From positions 1-12,732 of the forward strand of contig JABXJV010000304.1 in assembly GCA_013375355.1 (NCBI GenBank): a stretch of DNA of 12,732 nt, in the 5' to 3' direction. The notes below the pieces were generated by a model, which was not told the DNA's origin, did not search any database, and saw only the letters and a list, made by a program, of their open reading frames with translations. Source of the stretch: Candidatus Helarchaeota archaeon (GTDB lineage: Archaea; Asgardarchaeota; Lokiarchaeia; Helarchaeales; JABXJV01). The position numbers were made by a program, and so were the translations under genes. Shown here piece by piece: positions 1-7,237 of the stretch (position 1 is its first letter; every line of letters begins with the position of its first letter).

Positions 1-1345
1 AAAGCCCCCTATGCACTCTTTTTCCCAAGTAATTTTTGCGTTTTTGTATTGGCTCCAAGTCCAGCGCACTAGTTTTAGACGTGTACCACTCTTCGACCGT
101 AATAACTTTTATCCCGACCAACCTCCCTTTATATTTAAGGAGATCGACGAGCTTTTTAAAAGGGACTTGCACGAAATTTTGGTTATTTCGCTTCCCCAAA
201 TTTAATTTATCTTTCCACCCCGGATTGTATCCGATAACAATTTTCCCAAAATTGCCAAGGATACAATAATTTACCAGTTTCCGAGTTATCTGGTGGAAGA
301 TATTGTTGATCCTATTATTTCTTTTTATTCGAAGTTTTTGCAACCTTTTCGTTTCATCCTCAATTCCTTGTTTATCCTTAATACTTTGGTAACGAGCTCT
401 GAGCTTATTGTAATATTGATTAATGCTCTTAATGACACCGCCTTTAATAATGCCCGATGCAAGACCGACATTATTTACGCAAGTTACGGTGTTATTCAGA
501 CCAAGATCAATTCCCAAAACTCGTTTTCTATTCAAGCCCAAAATTTTTGGGTTTTTCTCGCTAATAATCTCACAAACATATACATTTCCCCTCGGTAAGA
601 TCCTTACCTGGTTGATTTTTCCTCGAATCCTTGTTCTAATTGGGGGAATGTTAACTCTATTCGGAAATATCAAACAGCCATTTTTGATACGGCATTGCTG
701 ATTTGTAAATACAACTAACCACTTACTATCTTTCTTTTTCTTGTACCCCGGTATTCTTGGTTCTCCTTGATATTTATCAGGGCGTTCTTTATAATCCTCA
801 TGAGCTTCAAAAAACCCCTTCCAAGTCTGCCGTACCACTTTTAAAATTTGTTGGGCAGTCTGGGCGGGTAATTCTTTATATACCCTTTCATTTTTTAATA
901 AGTGATATAAAAATCCGTATTTCGGCAAGTATCGCTTATTTAAGGAACCATCGGCTTTCCTATGAAGAAAAAGCCTCTGTCTGATCTCAAAATTTGCCTT
1001 GTTATAAAGGTTTTTTGCGTGGTGGCAGATTTTTGATAATGGATCTTTGTATTTTTTATATTTTTTCTTGACAATTCTGATCTGTATTTGCTCCGTCTTC
1101 CTGTATATCTTTACTGGTAGAAAGAAGAACCCACCTACAGTATCAAGAAGCTTAAGAAATTCTTTCAGTGATCTTTTCGTTACTTTTTTTAGGGATTTTT
1201 GAACTTTTTTCGATTTATTTTTTCGTATATTGTGTGAGATTACAGCCAGCTTCTTTTTTTCCTTTTCATGGATTACTCCACGACGGGAGAAACCGGACCC
1301 CGCTACCGAATCAAGCAATTTTTTTCGGTTACTTTTGGTCGCCAT
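1..1345 (-). CDS. tnpB: TnpB (IS605 OrfB-type) RNA-guided nuclease, 3' end beyond window
   Basis: Reading the minus strand from ATG at 1345 gives 448 uninterrupted codons to the left edge, so the C-terminus is missing. TnpB proteins are RuvC-fold nucleases guided by an RNA derived from the transposon end. Visible marks are the RuvC-I motif GIDLG (residues 278-282, Asp280), the signature GGVIKSINQYYNKLRARYQ (302-320) and YTSK (421-424). At the usual RuvC-II place the sequence is IVIGYNPGWK (369-378), without the expected Glu. A Glu pair occurs instead in VEEWYTSK (417-424), and the first zinc-knuckle cysteines after YTS are absent; both fit a TnpB subgroup with a rearranged active site. The first ~85 residues form a Lys/Arg-rich extension before the usual TnpB start. 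An in-frame TAA lies 18 nt upstream of the ATG, and no clear ribosome site is seen. No tnpA lies upstream. GC content is clearly higher than in neighbouring genes, suggesting recent acquisition. Confidence 0.92.
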   Translation of the reverse strand, partial: MATKSNRKKLLDSVAGSGFSRRGVIHEKEKKKLAVISHNIRKNKSKKVQKSLKKVTKRSLKEFLKLLDTVGGFFFLPVKIYRKTEQIQIRIVKKKYKKYKDPLSKICHHAKNLYNKANFEIRQRLFLHRKADGSLNKRYLPKYGFLYHLLKNERVYKELPAQTAQQILKVVRQTWKGFFEAHEDYKERPDKYQGEPRIPGYKKKKDSKWLVVFTNQQCRIKNGCLIFPNRVNIPPIRTRIRGKINQVRILPRGNVYVCEIISEKNPKILGLNRKRVLGIDLGLNNTVTCVNNVGLASGIIKGGVIKSINQYYNKLRARYQSIKDKQGIEDETKRLQKLRIKRNNRINNIFHQITRKLVNYCILGNFGKIVIGYNPGWKDKLNLGKRNNQNFVQVPFKKLVDLLKYKGRLVGIKVITVEEWYTSKTSALDLEPIQKRKNYLGKRVHRGL

Positions 1346-1399
1346 AAATATCAACTTTTTTTAACAGTATTTGAAGTTTAGAATTGAATTTTTTTGTCT

Positions 1400-1429
1400 A
1401 ATACATTACTATCTTCTTCCAATACATTA
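1400..1429. repeat. 9-bp direct repeat upstream of tnpB
   Basis: AATACATTA occurs at 1400-1408 and 1421-1429, 21 bp apart start to start (about two helical turns), some 55-85 bp upstream of the tnpB start. It could be an operator or part of the element's left end, but in such AT-rich DNA it may be chance. The rest of the 1346-1586 gap holds no convincing gene, tRNA or terminator. Confidence 0.25.
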
Positions 1430-1586
1430 TATTCTTTAATTTATCCAAATATCTTTCTCTATTTAAGAAATTATACCAAGATAACGACTTAAAACTATAT
1501 TATTAGTTTAAATTTTTGCTCATTAAGGAGTTGGAAGTGGATCTATAAGTAACTTTAGTAATATGCTAAATAAATCATCTTTAGAC

Positions 1587-2696
1587 CTAATAAGATACAT
1601 ATTTTCTTAATGAACGAATAATTTTAAGTAAATTTCTTATGTGTTTATCTTTTTCTTCAACCTTATTTTCTAAAAATGTTAATTCTTGAGTTTTGTCAAT
1701 AATTTTTTCCTGAAATTTAGTAATTTGTTCGACTAGGTGCTCCATTGCCTCCTTATCTCCTTCTAACATCATAAGACTTTTTTGTCTCTCCTCTTCTGTT
1801 TCGATAAGTCTAGTCTCTAGCTTTTTTACCTCGGTTTTTAACTCTATTTTTTCTAACTTTTCCTTCAATTTTGCTTCTTCAGCTACTTTTGTTTCAATAG
1901 AAGTTTCTTGGGTTTCAGCTGGAATAAATTTTTCCTCTAAATTTTGTAATTCAATTTCACTTACTCTATTCAAACCCTCAGTCAATATTGCGGTAATTTT
2001 CATTAACAAATCAAAGGAATAATCAAGTACTAGTTTCTTATATTCTTTAATTGGTGTAGAACTCTCTTCAAAGATATATGACACAATCATTCCCGGAGTT
2101 ACAACGAATTTCTCTGGCGTTCCTGTATAAAAATTTGCAAATTTTAATTTATCTTCTTTATATTCAGAATATTTAGCATCAGTTGCATTCTTGGTCGTAC
2201 TTGACCAAATTTCTCTAATCATATTTGATGTTAAATCAACAGCTTTTTTGAAAGCTTGGAAAACAATAAAAGGTTTCTCTCCTTCTGATTGTTTTTGAAT
2301 TAAAATAATTCCTACTATATCAGATGCTAATTTTTTGAATTTTTCTAGGAACTCAGGTAGCATTTCTAAGAAATTAGGTATAATTTCATTAGTAGTTAGA
2401 TTAGGTAAAATTTTTCGAAAATCTGCAGGATTTTCAGTCCTATCAAGTAATAAGGAGACAATATAATTTGGTGCAGGACCAAGATATTTCGTAGTTTTTA
2501 GTCCAGTAAAAAAACTTGCAACTTTTAGGTTTTTCATTGATAAACTTCCAAAATTAGGCTCTAAGCTGTTTTGTCTATGAACATTATAAATAGACATTAC
2601 ATCCTTTACATCCAATTTAGAAACTTGTGGATGTTGTGCGACTAGATATGCTCCAATGTCATCTCGCCATGAAATTAAAGCTATGCCATTTACCAA
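1587..2696 (-). CDS. Tandem longin-like domain protein with coiled-coil tail
   Basis: This is a 369-residue protein with no signal peptide or membrane segment, so probably cytoplasmic. The N-terminus GIALISWRDDIGAYLVAQHP (4-23) has the look of the first beta-hairpin of longin/roadblock-type domains that are plentiful in Asgard archaea; this is recognition from memory, not a search. The protein contains an internal duplication: residues 56-98 (LKVASFFTG...IVSLLLD...FRKIL) align without gaps to 183-225 (LKFANFYTG...IVSYIFE...YKKLVL). VGIILIQ (128-134) would be the matching first strand of the second copy. Residues ~245-355 are a charged Glu/Lys coiled coil, ending in a basic helix. The start is TTG at 2696; AGGAGT lies about 10 nt upstream (complement of ACTCCT near 2706-2711) and there is no in-frame ATG before codon 34. 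It is divergent from Nop10. A scaffold or small-GTPase-related role is plausible, but no function is proven. Confidence 0.82.
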   Translation of the reverse strand: MVNGIALISWRDDIGAYLVAQHPQVSKLDVKDVMSIYNVHRQNSLEPNFGSLSMKNLKVASFFTGLKTTKYLGPAPNYIVSLLLDRTENPADFRKILPNLTTNEIIPNFLEMLPEFLEKFKKLASDIVGIILIQKQSEGEKPFIVFQAFKKAVDLTSNMIREIWSSTTKNATDAKYSEYKEDKLKFANFYTGTPEKFVVTPGMIVSYIFEESSTPIKEYKKLVLDYSFDLLMKITAILTEGLNRVSEIELQNLEEKFIPAETQETSIETKVAEEAKLKEKLEKIELKTEVKKLETRLIETEEERQKSLMMLEGDKEAMEHLVEQITKFQEKIIDKTQELTFLENKVEEKDKHIRNLLKIIRSLRKYVSY

Positions 2697-2819
2697 CTTA
2701 TTCGAACTCCTTTGCTTTTAATTTGTTTTTTAAACTCAAACAAATATTAATAATGAGTACAATTTTAAATTTAAATTATTTAGGAATTAATTATAATGAT
2801 TGACAAAGGAATCTGAATA

Positions 2820-2990
2820 ATGGGAAAATTATTAAGAAAATGTACTATTTGCAATAAATATACAATTAATAAATTAATTTGTCCCCATTGTGGAGGACAA
2901 ACTAAAAATTCACACCCACCAAAGTTTTCAATACAAGACAAATATGGTAAATATCGTCGTGCGGCTAAAAAATTAGCTGAAAATAAATGA
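2820..2990 (+). CDS. nop10: H/ACA ribonucleoprotein subunit Nop10
   Basis: This 56-residue protein has the Nop10 layout: a small zinc ribbon with CTIC (8-11) and CPHC (21-24), then the near-invariant HPPKFS (32-37) and the C-terminal helix with DKYGKYRR (40-47). Nop10 binds the catalytic pseudouridine synthase Cbf5 and helps place the guide RNA in H/ACA pseudouridylation particles. Archaeal Nop10 is normally about 55-60 residues, so the protein is full length. AAAGGA (2805-2810) lies 9 nt before the ATG and acts as a likely ribosome site. It is transcribed away from the longin-like gene, with a 123-bp AT-rich shared upstream region. No other H/ACA gene (cbf5, gar1, L7Ae) is next to it. The same-strand gene begins 77 bp later with its own TATA-like box. 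Confidence 0.95.
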   Translation: MGKLLRKCTICNKYTINKLICPHCGGQTKNSHPPKFSIQDKYGKYRRAAKKLAENK

Positions 2991-3010
2991 TAAAAATATT
3001 GAATGAAAAT

Positions 3011-3020
3011 TTATAAATTT
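3011..3020 (+). promoter_or_regulatory. TATA-like box before the TrmB-repeat gene
   Basis: TTATAAATTT lies 48 bp before the ATG at 3068, leaving room for a start site near 3040-3045 and a leader of about 25 nt. The leader contains AGGGTAGGT (3054-3062), a weak match to an archaeal ribosome site with about 5 nt to the start. The upstream BRE element is not obvious. Confidence 0.5.
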
Positions 3021-3067
3021 AAAAATAAGCAAAATATTTTAACTGACTTTTTTAGGGTAGGTCAAAA

Positions 3068-6000
3068 ATGAGTGGAAACGAAAAAGTTGAGGATGTAGCT
3101 GAAAAAGCTCTTATTGAACTAGGCTTATCTGAAAAAGAAACTTCTGCTTACTTAAGTATTACTGGCAGAGGACCTGTTAGTATTGGTGAAATCGCTATTC
3201 ACGGTCAATTAAAAGATGAAGAAGCAAAAATTGTAGTTAATAAATTAATAGAGTTAGGATTACTTAAGGTTACACCTGGAACAACACCACGATACGAAGC
3301 AATTCCCCCTTATTCTGCTCTCTTAAAACAATTAACCGAATTTGGTGATTTACTCGAAAATTTAAAAAAATCTGTTCCAAAAGAACTTAAAGCTCAATTT
3401 GATAAGTTTGTAAATTCGGTTGGCGAATTAACTGGATTACAGGATTTTTTAGAATATGTTAGATTAATTAAGGATGAGGTTCCTGCCGCATTAATAAATC
3501 AATTTATTACATTTGAAGATGAATTTAAAAAATTTCGACAATTAGAAGAATTTGCAAATTTTATTAAAAATGTAAAAAATACTACATCCAAAACACTTTC
3601 TGAACGGTTTCAAGCCATTGAAGATGAAATTTTATCGGTTTCAGGTTTAGAAGATTTCAAGAATTTTGCAAAATCCTTAAAGGACACAGTTCCAAAAAAG
3701 CTATCTGAAGAATTTCAAGTAATAGAATCTTCCACAGAAAAAGTTGCTGGTACTGAAGAGCTTTTAAAATTCATTTCTGAATCCAAGAAAGATATTCCAA
3801 AAATGCTTATGGATAGATTCTCGGGAATTGAAGATGAATTTAAAAAAATTTCTGGCATTGAGGAATTGAGCGGATTCGCCAAAGCTATGAAGGAAGAAAT
3901 TCCTCCAAGATTAAAAACTCAATTTAAAGAGATTGAAGACCAAGTAAAAGGCATTTCGGGAATAAAAGAGTTAGCCACATTTGCCAAATCAATAAAAGAG
4001 GAAGTGCCACCTCGATTAGAATCCCAATTCAAAAGAATAGAAGAAGAAATTCGAGGTGTGAGCGGTGTAGACGATTTAGTTCGTTTTGCCTCAGGGTTAA
4101 AATATGATGTTCCTAAAAAATTGATGGAACAATTTTCAGGTTTTGAAGATGAAATAAAAAGTGTAGGGGAATTAGCAACTTTTAGATCATTTATACAAGA
4201 AGTAAAAGAAAATCTTCCGGAATTAATGTCTGAAGAGTTTGGTAAATTCAAGGAGGAAATTCAAAAAATTCGGGAAAAAATATTTTCTACCAGTCAAGAT
4301 CAATTTTCTGATTATATGGCAATTATGGGTGATATTTTTGGAAAATTTATTGAAACATTCATTAACGATGTGGCTATTGATGAAATTGAGAAATTACGAG
4401 TAAAATTCGAAAGAATGGTACTAGAAGCAGTCGAAAAAATATTGGATAACATATTAGCACAAGTACTTAATGCATCAAAAGGAGTCACTGAACAATTTGG
4501 AAAGGTAAAAAACTGGTTGGATGAACAAGTCTTAAGAGGTTTTAAAAACACGTTGCTTGAAGTTGAAGTCGGGGCAGAGCAAGTTTCGAAAGCTGTGGAG
4601 GATGGTGTAGTAAAACTAGAAGAATGGGTTAAAAATGAAGTTATTGATACTCTAAGCAATAACCTAACCGAAATCGAACAAGGTTCAACTAAAGCTTCAA
4701 ATGCAGTTGAAGATGGAATAACAAAATTAAGAGATTGGTTCTTTAAAGATGTATTGGAAAATTTGAAAAATACTATGAATGAGATTGAGCAAGGTGCATC
4801 AAAGGCATCAACAGCTGTGCAAGATGGAATTAATAAGATACGTGATTGGTTAATGCGAGAAGTTTCGAATCAATTTATTAATTCATTGAATGAAGTTGAG
4901 ACTGGTGCAAAAACTGCAGATCAGGCAATGAAAGATGGAATGGCTCGAATGAAAGTTTGGTTCGAGAAAGACATTATAGAAGACTTGAAAAAGACACTTT
5001 CTGAAGTAGATCAAAGTGCAGATTCCGCTGCATCCATAATTGAAAAAGAATTTGCTGAATTACATAATTGGTTTAATAAAGATATTGTTTCTGGAGTTTC
5101 TGAAATCTTAGCTAATGTTGAACAGGAAGTTGGAAAATCATCAAAAACTGTTGTTGAAGGATTTACAGATTTAAGAAAAAAATTAGAAAAAGAAGTTGTA
5201 ACTACTGCTAAGGATACAATGGCTAAAGTTGAAGATAAAGTGGGTTCAGCTTCCGAAATGATGACAAGTTCTATAGAAAATATGAGAAAGACTCATTCAG
5301 AAAAAGTTGTTGATAGTTTACGTAAGATGCTCGAAGATGTGGAAAATCGTGTAGGTAAATCACAAGAAACAATGTATTCTTTATGGGAAAGAGCAAAATC
5401 TTTAGTCACTTTTCGTTTTCAGGATGTTTGGTTTGTATTAGGAAGAGAAGGTGCTCGTGCACAAATAAATGAAACTTTGGCTAAAGCAAAGGCTAGAGCT
5501 CTAATTGTTGCACCAGAATTGAAAGATATTGATGCGATTCCCATATTAAACTTGAAATCCCATGTTGCTGTGAGAATTTCAACTTTCATTAATACAAATG
5601 ATCCTAAAAGTGCTGAAGTTTTATCCCAGTTATCTGCTCGAGAGAATTTGGAATTAAGGAATTATCCAGATAAAAATATATGGGGTATTGCTAGAGAAAA
5701 TGAAGAGGTATTTATTGGGGCAGTTTCTGAATTAGGAGATATTGCTGGTATAGCTTCAGTCGTTGGAGAACACCAGAAAATGTTTGTACCAATTCTTGAA
5801 GATGCTTGGCTTAAAGGAAAGAAGGTTGTTATTACCCGTGCAGCTCCAAAAATTAGCCCTCCTATTCCTGCCACTAAACCTGTTGAGGTTGCTCCAAAAA
5901 TTAAAATAAAAAAAGTATCCACTCCAACTGATTTAAAGATAGGAACTATTGAGGAAATTATGAAACCTGTTTATGAAATTGTGGAAAATGGAGTTGTTGG

Positions 6001-6211
6001 ACCGATCCGTGATGCATTAGAAAAAGCAAAAACAGATATTTCTCTTAAATATAAATGGACTGTTGTAATTTATGAAATGGGTAATTGGATTAGAAAACTG
6101 AAAAAGGAAAATTTAACGGAGCATTTAGATTCGGATAAAATAAACAGATTAAAGAAAAAATTGGATGATTGGAAGGATAGACTTAAGCAGGTTAAACCTT
6201 CAGATTCATAA
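3068..6211 (+). CDS. Giant TrmB-type winged-helix protein with two helical repeat arrays
   Basis: This is a 1047-residue protein; ordinary TrmB regulators are about 250-350 residues. Residues ~8-85 are a TrmB-style winged helix: LGLSEKETSAYLSI (18-31), then the wing and exit GTTPRYEAIPP (71-81). Residues 89-403 are nine exact 35-residue repeats, 404-473 a helical linker, and 474-769 eight exact 37-residue repeats of a different pattern. Residues ~786-920 (starting VWFVLGREGARAQINETL) resemble the effector domain that follows the coiled coil in TrmB proteins; no HKD phospholipase motif is seen. A Pro-rich linker (~928-944) leads to a charged helical C-terminus. There is no signal peptide or membrane segment. 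The family binds DNA and senses ligands such as sugars. Here the enormous helical spacer suggests a scaffold or chromosome-associated role, which is inference. It is convergent with the next gene, with 9 bp between stops. Confidence 0.88.
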   Translation: MSGNEKVEDVAEKALIELGLSEKETSAYLSITGRGPVSIGEIAIHGQLKDEEAKIVVNKLIELGLLKVTPGTTPRYEAIPPYSALLKQLTEFGDLLENLKKSVPKELKAQFDKFVNSVGELTGLQDFLEYVRLIKDEVPAALINQFITFEDEFKKFRQLEEFANFIKNVKNTTSKTLSERFQAIEDEILSVSGLEDFKNFAKSLKDTVPKKLSEEFQVIESSTEKVAGTEELLKFISESKKDIPKMLMDRFSGIEDEFKKISGIEELSGFAKAMKEEIPPRLKTQFKEIEDQVKGISGIKELATFAKSIKEEVPPRLESQFKRIEEEIRGVSGVDDLVRFASGLKYDVPKKLMEQFSGFEDEIKSVGELATFRSFIQEVKENLPELMSEEFGKFKEEIQKIREKIFSTSQDQFSDYMAIMGDIFGKFIETFINDVAIDEIEKLRVKFERMVLEAVEKILDNILAQVLNASKGVTEQFGKVKNWLDEQVLRGFKNTLLEVEVGAEQVSKAVEDGVVKLEEWVKNEVIDTLSNNLTEIEQGSTKASNAVEDGITKLRDWFFKDVLENLKNTMNEIEQGASKASTAVQDGINKIRDWLMREVSNQFINSLNEVETGAKTADQAMKDGMARMKVWFEKDIIEDLKKTLSEVDQSADSAASIIEKEFAELHNWFNKDIVSGVSEILANVEQEVGKSSKTVVEGFTDLRKKLEKEVVTTAKDTMAKVEDKVGSASEMMTSSIENMRKTHSEKVVDSLRKMLEDVENRVGKSQETMYSLWERAKSLVTFRFQDVWFVLGREGARAQINETLAKAKARALIVAPELKDIDAIPILNLKSHVAVRISTFINTNDPKSAEVLSQLSARENLELRNYPDKNIWGIARENEEVFIGAVSELGDIAGIASVVGEHQKMFVPILEDAWLKGKKVVITRAAPKISPPIPATKPVEVAPKIKIKKVSTPTDLKIGTIEEIMKPVYEIVENGVVGPIRDALEKAKTDISLKYKWTVVIYEMGNWIRKLKKENLTEHLDSDKINRLKKKLDDWKDRLKQVKPSDS
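3332..4276 (+). repeat. Nine tandem 35-residue helical repeats (coding)
   Basis: Residues 89-403 divide into nine units of exactly 35 residues with no insertions. Units 3-8 show the pattern best: a hydrophobic start, Glu-Glu/Asp-Leu/Phe, Phe at position 7, Pro at position 16 (Ser in unit 3), Leu at 19, Phe at 23, IEDE-like residues at 26-29, and SG at the end. A central Pro implies two short helices or one kinked helix per unit. The nucleotide units (105 bp) have diverged, so the array is old. The length equals that of PPR repeats, but the consensus does not match. Confidence 0.9.
4487..5374 (+). repeat. Eight tandem 37-residue amphipathic repeats (coding)
   Basis: Residues 474-769 divide into eight units of exactly 37 residues (111 bp). 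The best units read EDGITKLRDW at positions 1-10, followed by a hydrophobic pair, acidic-Val, an LxxTxxEIEQG core around 20-29, and KASxAV at the end. Tryptophan at position 10 is kept in the first six units and lost in the last two. The repeats contain no proline, consistent with long continuous amphipathic helices. This family is unlike the 35-residue one in the same protein. Confidence 0.9.
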
Positions 6212-6220
6212 AAATTAGGT

Positions 6221-7063
6221 TTATCCTCCAGGAAATATAATTTTTAATGGAACACCATATTGCCTCATTTTTTTCGAGATGTAAGGATTCTCTCTTTTAA
6301 TTCGAAATGCCATTCCACAAGAGTTTTCTCTGCTTGATCTCCTACGACCTGGACCTGAATATGGAACTATTTCTATAAATTTATATAATTCATTGGCTAA
6401 CTCTTTATATTTAGCAGAATTGGCCCTTAATATGCGATAAATTACTTCAGGGTTGCATTTTAATTCTTTAGCCATCTTATTTGCGGTCCGAATTCCCCAG
6501 TACACTTCGGGCATATCTTTTGAAATATAATCACTCCAATATGCTTCAGCCATCGCATCTACTATTTTTTTGACTTTTGGATACTTTGGAGGTTCAACTG
6601 AGGAAATATAAGGATATAAAGTGCTTAAATTACCATCAATGAATACAAATAATGCTTCCTTTTTCATTTCAATGGAAGTTTTAAAACCTCGCATTTTATT
6701 TCCAATTTTCTCTATTATTTCTCTAACTTTTTCGATAGATTTTACATTTTTTTTAAAATATACAATTAGTACATTACTAGGATGGTGGAAAATAGATTTT
6801 TTTTCTTGAACAAAACCCAGTTGTCGTATCATAATCATCTTAGAGGTAAATCTGATGAAACTATATTCATTATCAACTGAGATATGAAATGAGATTAAAA
6901 TATTATAATCTTGATCTGACGATTTTTCAATATTCAATGTATCTTCTTGCAATAGAATTTGTTTTATTTCTAAATTACTAGACATATCATCAAGATTGTT
7001 CAATTCATCTTCCAAGACTTTCCAATTTTGTTGAACCTCATTATAAAGGATGGAATTTGACAT
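6221..7063 (-). CDS. Unrecognised protein with HTH-like segment and Pro-Gly-Gly C-terminus
   Basis: From ATG at 7063 the product has 280 residues; a TTG at 7078 would add five. I prefer the ATG because GAGG (complement near 7073-7076) lies about 9 nt before it and overlaps the TTG codon. I do not recognise the family. Residues ~54-150 alternate beta strands and helices in an alpha/beta pattern (NILISFHISV, VLIVYFKK, EALFVFIDG). Residues ~190-229 look like a helix-turn-helix (TANKMAKELKCNPEVIYRIL). The C-terminal ~40 residues are basic, with SGPGRRRSSRENSCG and IKRENPYISKKMRQYG, ending IIFPGG. No signal peptide or membrane segment is seen. A nucleic-acid-binding role fits the basic tail and the HTH, but is inference. 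It is divergent from the ubiquitin-like gene over a shared ~175-bp region. Confidence 0.8.
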   Translation of the reverse strand: MSNSILYNEVQQNWKVLEDELNNLDDMSSNLEIKQILLQEDTLNIEKSSDQDYNILISFHISVDNEYSFIRFTSKMIMIRQLGFVQEKKSIFHHPSNVLIVYFKKNVKSIEKVREIIEKIGNKMRGFKTSIEMKKEALFVFIDGNLSTLYPYISSVEPPKYPKVKKIVDAMAEAYWSDYISKDMPEVYWGIRTANKMAKELKCNPEVIYRILRANSAKYKELANELYKFIEIVPYSGPGRRRSSRENSCGMAFRIKRENPYISKKMRQYGVPLKIIFPGG

Positions 7064-7132
7064 ATAATCAATCCTCAAATTTTCAAAATGTAAAAAATGT
7101 TATATTATTTTCACACAGTAAATTACTAATTC

Positions 7133-7146
7133 ATTATATAAAAAAT
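7133..7146 (-). promoter_or_regulatory. TATA-like box for the minus-strand gene ending in Gly-Gly
   Basis: The minus strand reads TTTTTATATAAT here, about 70-80 bp before the ATG at 7063. A start near 7110 would leave a leader of about 45 nt that includes the GAGG ribosome site. The match is only to an AT-rich consensus. Confidence 0.35.
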
Positions 7147-7190
7147 TATACGAAAAAATGTAAAAATATTCTAATAATTTCCTACACCTA

Positions 7191-7200
7191 TTTATATTAT
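7191..7200 (+). promoter_or_regulatory. TATA-like box before the ubiquitin-like gene
   Basis: TTTATATTAT lies 38-47 bp before the ATG at 7238. A start near 7220 would give a short leader. GTGAT (7228-7232) is 5 nt before the ATG and matches part of the usual archaeal ribosome site. Confidence 0.45.
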
Positions 7201-7237
7201 AGGACAATAATTAATAAAATTTAGAATGTGATTAAAA

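Noticed and set aside
11..984. Several plus-strand ORFs of 64-101 codons in the first kilobase
   Set aside because: They lie antisense to the continuous tnpB frame on the minus strand, which has clear family motifs.
3332..4276. The 35-residue repeats as PPR repeats
   Set aside because: The length agrees but the PPR consensus residues are absent.
3919..5922. Minus-strand ORFs inside the giant TrmB gene
   Set aside because: They are Ser/Thr-rich shadows of the Glu/Lys-rich repeats, without a start context or recognisable domain.
6851..6885. C/D-box-like pair (TGATGA ... CTGA) on the plus strand
   Set aside because: It lies within a coding region, the base before TGATGA is not a purine, and no D'/C' boxes are visible.
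7085..7166. AAAATGTAAAAA occurring twice (7085-7096, 7155-7166) in the divergent promoter region
   Set aside because: It could be an operator pair, but it is too A-rich to separate from chance here and has no symmetry.
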